From the NCBI GenBank assembly GCA_965199105.1, contig CBDAQO010000002.1, positions 806,001 through 870,000 of the forward strand: a DNA stretch of 64,000 nucleotides, in the 5' to 3' direction. Of this stretch, positions 20,729-29,141 are shown piece by piece. Under the pieces are notes generated by a model. It worked only from the letters and a program-made list of their open reading frames with translations, ran no database searches and was not told where the DNA came from. Within the stretch, counting starts at the first letter, position 1, and each line of letters opens with the position of its first letter. A program made the position numbers and the translations under genes. Source of the stretch: LMUY01 sp965199105. Its GTDB lineage: Bacteria > Pseudomonadota > Alphaproteobacteria > Acetobacterales > Acetobacteraceae.

Positions 20729-21940
20729 TCAACGCTCCACCAGCGCCACACGGGTGTTGTACCAGTTCATGAACAGGCTGATCGACAGGCTGATCGCGAG
20801 ATACACCGCCATCGCCAACGCGATCGCCTCGATCGCCTGGCCGGTCTGGTTCAGCGTGGTCTGGTCGACCGACATGAGGTCCTGGTAGCCGATCGCGATG
20901 GCGAGCGAGCTGTTCTTGGTCAGGTTGAGGTATTGGCTCGTCATCGGCGGGATCACCACCCGCAACGCCTGGGGCAGCACGACGCGGCGGAGCACGGCGC
21001 CGGGTCGCAGGCCCAGGGCACCGGCGGCCTCCCATTGCCCCTGCGGCACGGCCTGGATGCCCGAGCGCACGATTTCGGCGATGTAGGACGCGGTGTAGAT
21101 GACCAAGCCCAGCGTGAGCGCGGCGTATTCCGGGCTGATGGTGCCGCCGCCGCGGAAGTTGAAGCCGCCCTTCACGGGCATGTCCAACACGAAGGGTGCG
21201 CCGAGTGCCGCCCACACCAGCAGTGGCAGGCCGACCAGCAGGCCGAGTGCCACCGGCCAGACCTTGGGCCGCACGCCCGTCTCGGCCTGTTGCCGGCCGG
21301 CCACGCGGGACCAGGCGAGCGTTCCCACCGCGCCGAGTAGGAAGGCGAGCAACGCCCAACTATGCGCCGCCTGCCACTCCAGCAGGGGCACCTTGATGCC
21401 GCGATTGGACAGGAACACGCCGGGCAGCGGGTGCGCCGCGTTGCGCACGGTCGGCAAGCCCTGCAGCAGCCCGTACCAGAACAGCAGTTGCAGCAGCACC
21501 GGTATGTCGCGGATCACCTCGACGTAGAGGGCGGCCAAGCGGGCCAGCAGCCAGTTCTTGGACAGCCGGGCGATCCCGATCACCGTGCCCAGCAGCGTGG
21601 TCAGCACGATGCCGATGACGGCCACCTTCAGCGTGTTGAGCACGCCGATGAGCAGCGCGTAGCCGTAGGAGTCGACCGCCGGATTGTATGGCACCAGGCT
21701 TTCGCCGATCGGGATGCCGGCCATTGCGGACAGGAAGCCGAACCCGGTGGCGATATGCCGCGCGTCAAGGTTGCGGGCGGTGTTGTGGACCAGGTAGGCA
21801 ACGATGGCGACCACGAGACCGACCACCACCACTTGGGACACCAAGTTTCGAAACGCCGGGTCGGCCCAGCTCACCTGCATGCGGCGTTTGGGGGCGGTTC
21901 GCGCGGTCTGCAGCCGAGGATCTCGTATGGCATCCGACAT
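20729..21940 (-). CDS. aapQ: general L-amino acid ABC transporter permease
   Basis: A 403-residue permease, partner of AapM. TM helices include LVSQVVVVGLVVAIVAYLV near 28 and later segments. The EAA loop QWEAAGALGLRPGAVLRRVV, followed by LPQALR, lies near 320. The ATG (complement 21938-21940) is chosen over a GTG at 21970 because AGGGGG stands 9 bases upstream. The spacing to aapM (2 bp) indicates translational coupling. Confidence 0.94.
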   Translation of the reverse strand: MSDAIRDPRLQTARTAPKRRMQVSWADPAFRNLVSQVVVVGLVVAIVAYLVHNTARNLDARHIATGFGFLSAMAGIPIGESLVPYNPAVDSYGYALLIGVLNTLKVAVIGIVLTTLLGTVIGIARLSKNWLLARLAALYVEVIRDIPVLLQLLFWYGLLQGLPTVRNAAHPLPGVFLSNRGIKVPLLEWQAAHSWALLAFLLGAVGTLAWSRVAGRQQAETGVRPKVWPVALGLLVGLPLLVWAALGAPFVLDMPVKGGFNFRGGGTISPEYAALTLGLVIYTASYIAEIVRSGIQAVPQGQWEAAGALGLRPGAVLRRVVLPQALRVVIPPMTSQYLNLTKNSSLAIAIGYQDLMSVDQTTLNQTGQAIEAIALAMAVYLAISLSISLFMNWYNTRVALVER

Positions 21941-22084
21941 CGGCTTCGACCCCCTTGACTGGCGAACCACCTCGCGGTGCGCATGGCTGCCATTCTGTTG
22001 CAGCGGGTCCGGCGATGCAACGCCGTTGTCACACGCCGCTGACCCACCCGTTGTGCGGGAGGGCCAGCGCCGGGTGGATCGGGG

Positions 22085-23134
22085 TCAGCGCATCGGCGGG
22101 GCGTACATCAGGCCGCCCTTGGTCCACAGGTTGTTGATGCCGCGGGGGACGCCCAAGACGGTGATGTTGCGGTCCCAGATCTCGCCGAAATTGCCGACCT
22201 GCTTGATCGCGTTGTAGGCCCACTTGTTGTCCACGCCGAGCGACTTGCCCAGATCCCCCTCGATGCCGAGCAGGCGGCGGATGTCCGGGTTGGCGCTGCT
22301 GGCGAAGCTGTCGACGTTCTTGCTGGTGACGCCGTCCTCTTCGGCCGTGAGCAGGGCGTATTGGGTCCATTTCACGAGGTCGAAGAACTTGTCGTCACCC
22401 TTGCGCACGGATGGCCCGAGCGGCTCCTTGCTGATGATCTCCGGCAGCAGGGTCAGCGTCGCGGCCTTGTCGCCCTGGGTCGACCGGAATGCGGCCAGCG
22501 CGGAGCTGTCGGTGGAGTAGGCGTCGCAGCGGCCGGACATGAAGGTGCCCTGGATCTGGTTGACGTCCTGGATTTCGACCGGCGTGAACTTGATATTGTT
22601 CAGCCGGAAATAGTCGTTGATCGCCAGCTCGGTGCTGGTTCCGGGCTGCACGCAGATGGTCGCGCCGTCGAGGTCCTTGGCGGACTTCACGCCGGACGCG
22701 GTCTTCACCAGGAAGCCGGTGCCGTCGTAGTAGGTGATCCCGGTGAATTCCAGCCCGAGGTTGGCTTCGCGGCCCAGCGTCCAGGTGGTCTCCTGGATCA
22801 GCACGTCGATCTCGCCGGACTGCAGGGCGGTGAACCGGTTGGTGGTGGTGGTCGGCACGAACTTCACCTTGGTCGCGTCACCCAGGATGGTGGCGGCGAT
22901 GGTGCGGCAGGTGTCCGCGTCGATCCCGCGAATGACGCCCTGGCTGTCGGCAAGGGAGAAGCCAGCCACGCCGGTGGACACGCCGCATGCCAACATGCCG
23001 CGCGACCGGATTGCGTCCATGGTGGGGGAGCCCGATGCCCCGGCGGGCGCGGGCGCGGGGGGCGTTTGGGCGTGGGCCACGGCGGCGGTGGCCAGCAAGG
23101 CGGCCGAGGCGGCGGCCAGGCGAAGACGGGTCAT
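22085..23134 (-). CDS. aapJ: general L-amino acid ABC transporter substrate-binding protein
   Basis: A 349-residue periplasmic binding protein. The signal peptide is MTRLRLAAASAALLATAAVA with cleavage near HAQ. The mature part has the family pattern IRSRGMLACGVS, then GFSLADSQGVIRGIDADTCR, QETTWTLGRE and a C-terminal YAPPMR. It delivers amino acids to AapQM. The internal ATG (complement 23132-23134) has GGGAG 8 bases upstream and puts the signal peptide at the N-terminus. First gene of the aapJQMP operon; promoter expected in 23135-23260, between it and the divergent DUF1489 gene. Confidence 0.95.
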   Translation of the reverse strand: MTRLRLAAASAALLATAAVAHAQTPPAPAPAGASGSPTMDAIRSRGMLACGVSTGVAGFSLADSQGVIRGIDADTCRTIAATILGDATKVKFVPTTTTNRFTALQSGEIDVLIQETTWTLGREANLGLEFTGITYYDGTGFLVKTASGVKSAKDLDGATICVQPGTSTELAINDYFRLNNIKFTPVEIQDVNQIQGTFMSGRCDAYSTDSSALAAFRSTQGDKAATLTLLPEIISKEPLGPSVRKGDDKFFDLVKWTQYALLTAEEDGVTSKNVDSFASSANPDIRRLLGIEGDLGKSLGVDNKWAYNAIKQVGNFGEIWDRNITVLGVPRGINNLWTKGGLMYAPPMR

Positions 23135-23262
23135 GGATGGAACTCCCGGGCATGTCAGGATCATGCAGAGCAGACCTGCGCTGGCGCCATCTCGCTGACT
23201 GTGAAACGAGAGTCAATGCTGCGTCTTGCCGCGACTCGCGCTATGCGCCATCTCAGCAGGCC

Positions 23263-23676
23263 ATGCTGCACTTGATGAAACTGGCCGTCGGCGTGCGTGA
23301 CCCGGCGCATTTGCGGGCGTTGCAGACGGAACGGACCGAGCGGGACCCGCCGCTGCAGCATCGCACCCGCCAGATGCCACGCCGGGCCGACGAGATCATC
23401 GCCGGAGGTTCGATCTACTGGGTGATCGGCGGCGCCATGCTGGTGCGCCAGCGCATCCTCGCGATCGAGACGGCGGTGCGCATCGATGGGCATCCCTGCG
23501 CCGCGCTGCTGCTCGACCCGGCGATTGCGGCGGTGGCGATGCGCCCGGTCAAAGCGTTCCAAGGCTGGCGCTACCTGCAGGCGGCGGACGCACCGGCGGA
23601 CCTCACGGCAGAGGCGGCCGAGAGCGAGTTGCCGCTTCCCCTGGCGCTCAAGCTGCGGGAGCTGTGCCTGCTATAG
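23263..23676 (+). CDS. DUF1489 family protein
   Basis: A 137-residue soluble protein with the DUF1489 N-terminus MLHLMKLAVGVRDPAHL and the core GGSIYWVIGGAMLVRQRI and AFQGWRYL. DUF1489 is widespread in alphaproteobacteria; function unknown. The ATG at 23263 is preferred to 23275 because family members usually begin MLHL. It overlaps the end of the convergent aldo/keto reductase gene by 6 bp. Confidence 0.85.
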   Translation: MLHLMKLAVGVRDPAHLRALQTERTERDPPLQHRTRQMPRRADEIIAGGSIYWVIGGAMLVRQRILAIETAVRIDGHPCAALLLDPAIAAVAMRPVKAFQGWRYLQAADAPADLTAEAAESELPLPLALKLRELCLL

Positions 23677-24495
23677 CATTTCCAGCGCTTGCTTGCGCCG
23701 CGGCGGCGGGAAGGCTGCGTCGATCTCCGCCAGGTCGGCCGCAGTGAGGTCCAGCTCGGCGGCGGCGGCGTTGCTGCGTAGATGCGCCGGGTCGGCGGCC
23801 TTCGGGATAGTGACGATGCCGGGCAGCCGCATCGACCATGCCACCGCGACGGCCGCCGGGGTGACGCCGTGGCGCGCGGCGACTTGCTGCAGGGCGGGAT
23901 GCGAGATCAGGCTGCCGCCCTGGCCCACCGGCGAGTAGGCCATCAGCGGCAAATGGCGCTCGGCGCACCAGGGCAGCAGGTCAAACTCGATGCCGCGGGC
24001 TTGCGGGTTGTAGAGCACCTGGTTGGTCGCGCAGGCGCCAGGCCCGAGCGCCGCCAGGTCGGGCAGGTCGAAGTTCGACACGCCCCAGCGCCGGATCTTG
24101 CCCGCGGCGACCAGGCGCTCGAACGCCTCGACCGTCTCTGCCAGCGGGGTGGAGCCGGGCCAGTGCAGCAGGTACAGGTCGAGCCGGTCGGTGCCGAGCC
24201 GCTGCAGGCTGGCCTCGCAACTGCGCGGCATGGCATGGCGGCTGGCATGGTGGGGATACACCTTGCTGACCAGGAAGACCTCGTCGCGCCGCCCGGCGAT
24301 GGCCCGGCCGACCACCCGTTCCGAGCCCCCGTCGGCATACATCTCGGCCGTGTCGATCAGGCTGAGGCCGAGGTCGAGGCCGAGGCGCAGCGCGTCCACC
24401 TCCTCGGCCACGCTGCGTTCGCCCTCGCCAAGCCGCCAGGTTCCCTGTCCGATCGCGGGAACGGCGGTGCCGTCCAGGAGGCGTACGGTTTTCAT
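23671..24495 (-). CDS. aldo/keto reductase
   Basis: A 274-residue NADPH-dependent AKR TIM barrel. Catalytic tetrad residues are visible: D and Y in LIDTAEMYADGGSE, K in FLVSKVYPHH, H in LYLLHWPG. NADP binding is seen in GIVTIPKAADPAHLRSNAAA. The substrate cannot be inferred. It lies downstream of the HAD phosphatase on the same strand (34-bp gap). Confidence 0.93.
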   Translation of the reverse strand: MKTVRLLDGTAVPAIGQGTWRLGEGERSVAEEVDALRLGLDLGLSLIDTAEMYADGGSERVVGRAIAGRRDEVFLVSKVYPHHASRHAMPRSCEASLQRLGTDRLDLYLLHWPGSTPLAETVEAFERLVAAGKIRRWGVSNFDLPDLAALGPGACATNQVLYNPQARGIEFDLLPWCAERHLPLMAYSPVGQGGSLISHPALQQVAARHGVTPAAVAVAWSMRLPGIVTIPKAADPAHLRSNAAAAELDLTAADLAEIDAAFPPPRRKQALEML

Positions 24496-24529
24496 GGCCG
24501 AGGATCCATGGTGGCGAGGTCTCCGGTGG

Positions 24530-25204
24530 TCAGGCGCCCACGGCCATGGCGTGTTGCAGGATGGACGGCAGCTCCGAGAGATGGCGCACCAGTACGGCAC
24601 CGGCCTCCCGCAGCGCCGGGTTGTCGCCGTGCGGGGATAGGCCGACGCAGGCCATCCGGGCGGCGCGCGCTGCTTGGGCGCCTGGCACGCTGTCTTCCAC
24701 CACCAGGCAGGCGCCCGGCGGGACGCCCTCGGCGGCGGCGGCATGGAGGAACACGTCCGGCGCCGGCTTGCCGAGCAGCACGTCGCGCGCGCTGTGGGCC
24801 CGCCCCTCGACCAAGTCCGTCATGCCGGTGCGGGCGAACTTCACCGCCATTTCCTCGTGCGAGGAGTTGGATGCGATGCGGAACGGCAGGCCCAGGGCGG
24901 TGACTGCGGCCAACGCCGCATGGGCGCCGGGCATGGCCTCGACGCTGTCTCCCAAGCGCTGGATCAACGCATCGCGCAGCCCATCCACCCAGCCCGGCGG
25001 CACGGGGCGGCCGATCTGCGGCTCCACGATGGCCGGGATGTCGGACAGGCGGCAACCGACGAACAGGCGATAGGCGGCCGCCGTGTCGAGCGGCCAGCCG
25101 AGCGCCGTCACCGCCTCGGCTACCAACTGGTTAGACGGGCCCTCGCTGTCGACCAGCACGCCGTCGCAGTCGAAAATCACCAGACGCAGTGGCAACGGGG
25201 TCAC
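24530..25204 (-). CDS. HAD-superfamily phosphatase (beta-phosphoglucomutase-like)
   Basis: A 224-residue HAD hydrolase. Motif I is LVIFDCDGVLVDSE with nucleophile Asp, motif II FRIASNSS, motif III Lys in GKPAPDVFLHAA and motif IV VVEDSVPG. The GTG start (complement 25202-25204) overlaps the hemH stop by GTGA, so it is translationally coupled to ferrochelatase. The cap insertion resembles phosphoglycolate phosphatase/PGMB enzymes. The physiological substrate is unknown. Confidence 0.88.
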   Translation of the reverse strand: MTPLPLRLVIFDCDGVLVDSEGPSNQLVAEAVTALGWPLDTAAAYRLFVGCRLSDIPAIVEPQIGRPVPPGWVDGLRDALIQRLGDSVEAMPGAHAALAAVTALGLPFRIASNSSHEEMAVKFARTGMTDLVEGRAHSARDVLLGKPAPDVFLHAAAAEGVPPGACLVVEDSVPGAQAARAARMACVGLSPHGDNPALREAGAVLVRHLSELPSILQHAMAVGA

Positions 25205-26289
25205 GCCACGCGTTCCATCACCGGCTCGGGCGCGGCGAGGCCAGCGCGGGCGTGCGGGCAGTCGCCATGCGCCTTGGGGCAGGTGCGGGAGCCGGCGTAA
25301 CTGCACAGGCCAGGGCCGCCGCCGAGCCGCTTGCGCACCAGCGACGCCAACCCGGCGATGAAGGCCGGGTCGGAGTTCTGCGCGGGCGCGCGGAAGTAGC
25401 CGGGCACGCCCTTCTCCTCGGCGAACTCGCGGTATTCGACGTCCAGCTCCACCAGGGTCTCGGAGTGTTCGGAGACGAAGGCGATCGGCACCACCAGGAC
25501 GGCGGTCTTGTCGTTAGCGGCCTGCTCGATGGTGTGTTCGGTGCTCGGGTCGAGCCATTTCTGCGGCGTGGCGCGCGACTGGTAGCAGACAGTCCAGTCC
25601 AGCCCAGGCACCGCCATGGCGCGGACGGTGGCGGCGACCGTGCGCTCCACCTGATACTGATAGGGATCGCCCTGCTTGACGATGACCTCGGGCAGGCCGT
25701 GGGCGGAAAACAGCACCCGCAACGGCGCGCGGCCCGCCAGCGTGGCCAAGGCTGCGTCATACGCCCGGCGCACGCCCCGCGCGGTCGCCTCGATGTAGCC
25801 CGAGTCGGAATGGTAGCAGCATACCGTGGTCACCGGGGCGACCAGGCCACTGGCCGCAGCGGCCTCACGCCAGGCGCTCAGGGAGGACCCGGTGGTCGTG
25901 GTCGAATACTGCGGATACAGCGGCAACAGCACGACGTGGTCCGGCGCCCAATCGCGCACCTGGCGGGCCACTTCGTCGCTGAACGGGTGCCAATAGCGCA
26001 TGGCGGTGAAGCAGCGGACGTCGAACTCCGGCAAGGCGCGCTCGAGGGCGCGGGCTTGTTCCTCGGTGAGCCCCAACAGCGGGGAGCCGCCGCCGAGGAT
26101 CATGTAGTTGGCGGTCGCGGGCTTGGTGCGGGCGTAGGCGATGATGCGGGCCAGGATGGGCCGGATGAAGAACGGCACGCGCAGGATCGCGGGATCACGG
26201 AACAGGTTGACCAGGAACGGCCGCACCGAGGCGGGCTTGTCCGGCCCGCCCAGGTTGAACAGCACGACAGCCAGGCGGGTCGGTTTCAT
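25201..26289 (-). CDS. hemH: ferrochelatase with C-terminal Cys cluster
   Basis: A 362-residue enzyme inserting Fe2+ into protoporphyrin IX, the last haem step. The motifs LAVVLFNLGGPD at the N-terminus, LLPLYPQYSTTTTGSS, LFSAHGLPE (catalytic His) and FVSEHSETLVELD are intact. The C-terminal tail has Cys residues in GLCSYAGSRTCPKAHGDCPHA, a pattern seen in bacterial ferrochelatases that bind a [2Fe-2S] cluster (known from Caulobacter). The ATG complement at 26287-26289 removes a long spurious N-terminal extension. It lies 31 bp after hemE in the same operon. Confidence 0.96.
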   Translation of the reverse strand: MKPTRLAVVLFNLGGPDKPASVRPFLVNLFRDPAILRVPFFIRPILARIIAYARTKPATANYMILGGGSPLLGLTEEQARALERALPEFDVRCFTAMRYWHPFSDEVARQVRDWAPDHVVLLPLYPQYSTTTTGSSLSAWREAAAASGLVAPVTTVCCYHSDSGYIEATARGVRRAYDAALATLAGRAPLRVLFSAHGLPEVIVKQGDPYQYQVERTVAATVRAMAVPGLDWTVCYQSRATPQKWLDPSTEHTIEQAANDKTAVLVVPIAFVSEHSETLVELDVEYREFAEEKGVPGYFRAPAQNSDPAFIAGLASLVRKRLGGGPGLCSYAGSRTCPKAHGDCPHARAGLAAPEPVMERVA

Positions 26290-26320
26290 GCTTTCAGAGT
26301 TGGCGGGGGGTAGGGTTGCG

Positions 26321-27346
26321 TCAAGCATCCCGCACGGTCCGCACCAATGTTGCCACGTGCTCCGGCGGCGTGGCCGGCACGATGCCGTGGCCGAGGTTGA
26401 ACACCGCCGGGCGGCCGCGCCAAGCCTGCAGCAAGCGCTGGGTGGCGCCGGCTTGAGTCTCCCCGCCGACCACCAAGGCGAGCGGGTCGAGGTTGCCTTG
26501 AACGGCGACGGTGGCAGGGATCGCCGCTGCCACCCGCGCCGGGTCGGCCGCCGTGTCGACACCCACCGCTTGCACGCCCGTGGCCGCGACGTATTCGGCC
26601 AGCAACGCCCCCGCCAGCCGGGGAAAGCCGATGACCGGGACGACCGGGTGGCGCTCGCGCAGGATTTGAACGACCCGGCGCGTCGGCTCGATGACGTGCT
26701 GGCGGAACCCGGCGGCGGGCAACACGCCCGCCCACGAGTCGAACAGCATGACGACGTCTGCACCCGCCTCGATCTGCATCCCGAGGTAGGCGGCGGTTTG
26801 CTCCACGAGCAGGTCGGTCAGCGCGGCAAACAACGCCGGGTGGGCGTAGGCCATGAGCCGCGCGGCCGTGAACTCCTTGGAGCCGCGTCCCTCGGCCATG
26901 TAGCACGCCACCGTCCAGGGGCTGCCGGCGAACCCGATGAGCGCGCAATCGGCCGGCAGCTCCCTCCGGAGCCGGCGCACCGCCTCGAGCACGGGGCTGA
27001 CCGCGCCGGCCACGCGCGCGCCGTCGAGCCGGGCGAGTTGCGCCGCGTCTGTGATCGGGTCGAGCAGCGGGCCCTCACCCTCCTCGTAACGCAGGTTCTG
27101 GCCCAGCGCCCAGCACAGCAAGGGCAGGTCGCTGAACAGGATTGCAGCGTCGAACCCGTAGCGGCGGATCGGCTGCAAGGTGACCTCGGTGGCGAGTTCG
27201 CTGTTGAGGCAGAGGTCGAGCATGCCGCCGGCCTTGGCGCGGATGGCGCGGTATTCCGGCAGGTAGCGCCCGGCCTGGCGCATGAGCCAGATCGGCGGCG
27301 GCCAAACTGCCTCGCCGGCAAGGGCGCGAAGGAAGGGTGAGGTCAT
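26321..27346 (-). CDS. hemE: uroporphyrinogen III decarboxylase
   Basis: A 341-residue HemE, converting uroporphyrinogen III to coproporphyrinogen III. The two family signatures PPIWLMRQAGRYLPEYR at residues 17-33 and GFAGSPWTVACYM near 137 are complete, as is ILFSDLPLL with the catalytic Asp. It forms a haem operon with hemH. Its promoter must lie in the 289-bp divergent region shared with the PSRP gene. Confidence 0.97.
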   Translation of the reverse strand: MTSPFLRALAGEAVWPPPIWLMRQAGRYLPEYRAIRAKAGGMLDLCLNSELATEVTLQPIRRYGFDAAILFSDLPLLCWALGQNLRYEEGEGPLLDPITDAAQLARLDGARVAGAVSPVLEAVRRLRRELPADCALIGFAGSPWTVACYMAEGRGSKEFTAARLMAYAHPALFAALTDLLVEQTAAYLGMQIEAGADVVMLFDSWAGVLPAAGFRQHVIEPTRRVVQILRERHPVVPVIGFPRLAGALLAEYVAATGVQAVGVDTAADPARVAAAIPATVAVQGNLDPLALVVGGETQAGATQRLLQAWRGRPAVFNLGHGIVPATPPEHVATLVRTVRDA

Positions 27347-27635
27347 GCCGTCAGTTATAAAGCATTAAGAATTTTAAGGTAGGTTGTGGGAGTCTGTAGG
27401 CACTGTGGATAGAGGGGTACACGGCACCGCGAGCGAACACATCCAAGCTGTCCACATCAAGATGGCGGTCCAACCCGTTGGGTCGATGGGCGGCCCTGCG
27501 CTTATCCCACCATCCCCATCACGGCCGCGTTATTGCGTCCAGAGGGCGCTCCGGCGTGCCAGTTACCCCCGCTCTTCACCAAGCCGGCCGCATAATCCGC
27601 TAGCGGCCCGGCTTATCCCCGCTATCCTCTTGTTT

Positions 27636-28493
27636 ATGGGAACGCAGCGACTGAACCTCCACTTGGTCTCGGACGCCACCGGCGAGACACTGAACTCGAT
27701 TGCACGGGCGACGGTTTCGCAGTTCGAGCAGGTGTCGATCGTCTATCATCGCTGGAGCCTGATCCGGACGCGGTTCCAGCTTCATCGCGTGCTGGAGGGG
27801 ATCGAGTCCGAGCCCGGCCCGGTGCTATCCACGCTGCTCGACACCGGGTTGCGGGAGGAGCTGCAGAAGGTCTGCACGCGGCTCCAGATCGACCTGGTGA
27901 ACGTGCTCGACCCGGTGTTGGGCATGCTTCAGGAGCAGATCGGGGAGCAGGCGGCGTCGCGTCCGGGGCGGCAATACGTGCTGGATGCTGACTACTTCCG
28001 CCGGATCGATGCGATGCATTTCGTGCTCGCGCATGACGATGGGCAGGCGCAGGCGGGCATCCAGGAGGCCGACGTGATCCTGGTGGGCGTGTCCCGCTCG
28101 TCCAAGACGCCGACCTCGTTCTATCTGGCCAATCGCGGCGTAAAGGCAGCCAACGTGCCGCTGGTGCCGGGCTTGCCGGACCCGCCAGGGCTCGAGGTGC
28201 CGCGCTGTCCGGTGATCGGGCTGACGCTGGACCCACCGGCGCTGATCGAAATCCGCCGGCATCGTTTGCGGCTGATCGGGCAGACCGGCGCGATGCGGCA
28301 GGATAAGAGCGAGTATATCGACGCCCAGGCGGTCAAGGATGAGCTGCTATGGGCTCGCCGGATCTGCAACCGGCGCGGCTGGCCGGTGATCGACGTGACG
28401 CGGCGGTCGATCGAGGAGACGGCGGCCACGGTGTTGCAGTTGATGGAAGCGTGGCACGCCCGGCAGAAGCGGGCCGTCCCACCCGCGCCATGA
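27636..28493 (+). CDS. pyruvate, phosphate dikinase regulatory protein (PSRP)
   Basis: A 285-residue DUF299 protein, a bifunctional ADP-dependent kinase and Pi-dependent phosphorylase that inactivates or reactivates PPDK (or PEP synthase) on the Thr near its catalytic His. Visible features: LNLHLVSDATGETLNSIARA at the N-terminus and the P-loop ILVGVSRSSKTPTSFYLA near residue 148. The likely target is PpdK encoded at 1038-3707. The ATG at 27636 puts the conserved LVSDATGET at the usual position. It ends in a 4-bp ATGA overlap with maf. Confidence 0.94.
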   Translation: MGTQRLNLHLVSDATGETLNSIARATVSQFEQVSIVYHRWSLIRTRFQLHRVLEGIESEPGPVLSTLLDTGLREELQKVCTRLQIDLVNVLDPVLGMLQEQIGEQAASRPGRQYVLDADYFRRIDAMHFVLAHDDGQAQAGIQEADVILVGVSRSSKTPTSFYLANRGVKAANVPLVPGLPDPPGLEVPRCPVIGLTLDPPALIEIRRHRLRLIGQTGAMRQDKSEYIDAQAVKDELLWARRICNRRGWPVIDVTRRSIEETAATVLQLMEAWHARQKRAVPPAP

Positions 28494-29092
28494 TGGCGCC
28501 GGGCGCGCTGCCCGTGGTGCTGGCGAGTGGCTCGGCGGCGCGGCAGGCGGTGTTGGCGGCAGCGGGGGTACGTTTCCGCGTCCAGGTGGCCGCGGTCGAC
28601 GAAGCGGCCATTCGGGGTGCCATGCGGGCGGCTGGGCAGGCGCAATCAGCGGCCCTTGCGCTTGCAAACGCCAAGGCGCGCCACGTGGCCGACCCTGACG
28701 CCTTGGTCATCGGCGCCGACCAGATGTTGGTGTGCGGCGAGCGCTGGTTCGACAAGCCGGCGGACCTCGCGGCGGCGCGGGAGCAATTGGCGGCCTTGCG
28801 CGGCCGGGCGCACGAGTTGGTCACCGCGGTCGCCTGCTGGCGGGGCGGCCAGGCGGTTTGGCAGCATGTGGCCCGGCCGCGCCTGGTGATGCGGTCGTTC
28901 TCCGACGTGCTGCTCGACGCCTACTTGGCCCAGGAGGGTGCGGCTTGCCTCGCCTGCGTGGGTGCGTATCGGCTGGAGGGGCTCGGGCTGCATTTGTTCG
29001 AGCGCGTGGAAGGCGAGCATGCCGCAGTGCTTGGGCTGCCGATGCTGCCACTGCTCGAATTCCTGCGCAAAGCGGGTGTGTTGATCACGTAG
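28490..29092 (+). CDS. Maf-like nucleoside triphosphate pyrophosphatase
   Basis: A 200-residue Maf/YceF protein, a house-cleaning pyrophosphatase for modified nucleotides. Motifs: VVLASGSAARQAVL at the N-terminus, VIGADQMLVCG near 80, LRGRAHELVTAV near 105 and the C-terminal CVGAYRLEGLG near 160. The GADQ substrate-loop Asp is conserved. Translationally coupled to the PSRP gene by ATGA; in alphaproteobacteria maf and PSRP are often neighbours. Confidence 0.9.
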   Translation: MMAPGALPVVLASGSAARQAVLAAAGVRFRVQVAAVDEAAIRGAMRAAGQAQSAALALANAKARHVADPDALVIGADQMLVCGERWFDKPADLAAAREQLAALRGRAHELVTAVACWRGGQAVWQHVARPRLVMRSFSDVLLDAYLAQEGAACLACVGAYRLEGLGLHLFERVEGEHAAVLGLPMLPLLEFLRKAGVLIT

Positions 29093-29141
29093 GCACGGCA
29101 TTCGCATGGCTCGTCCTTGATCTTCGGGCAGGGGGCAATCG

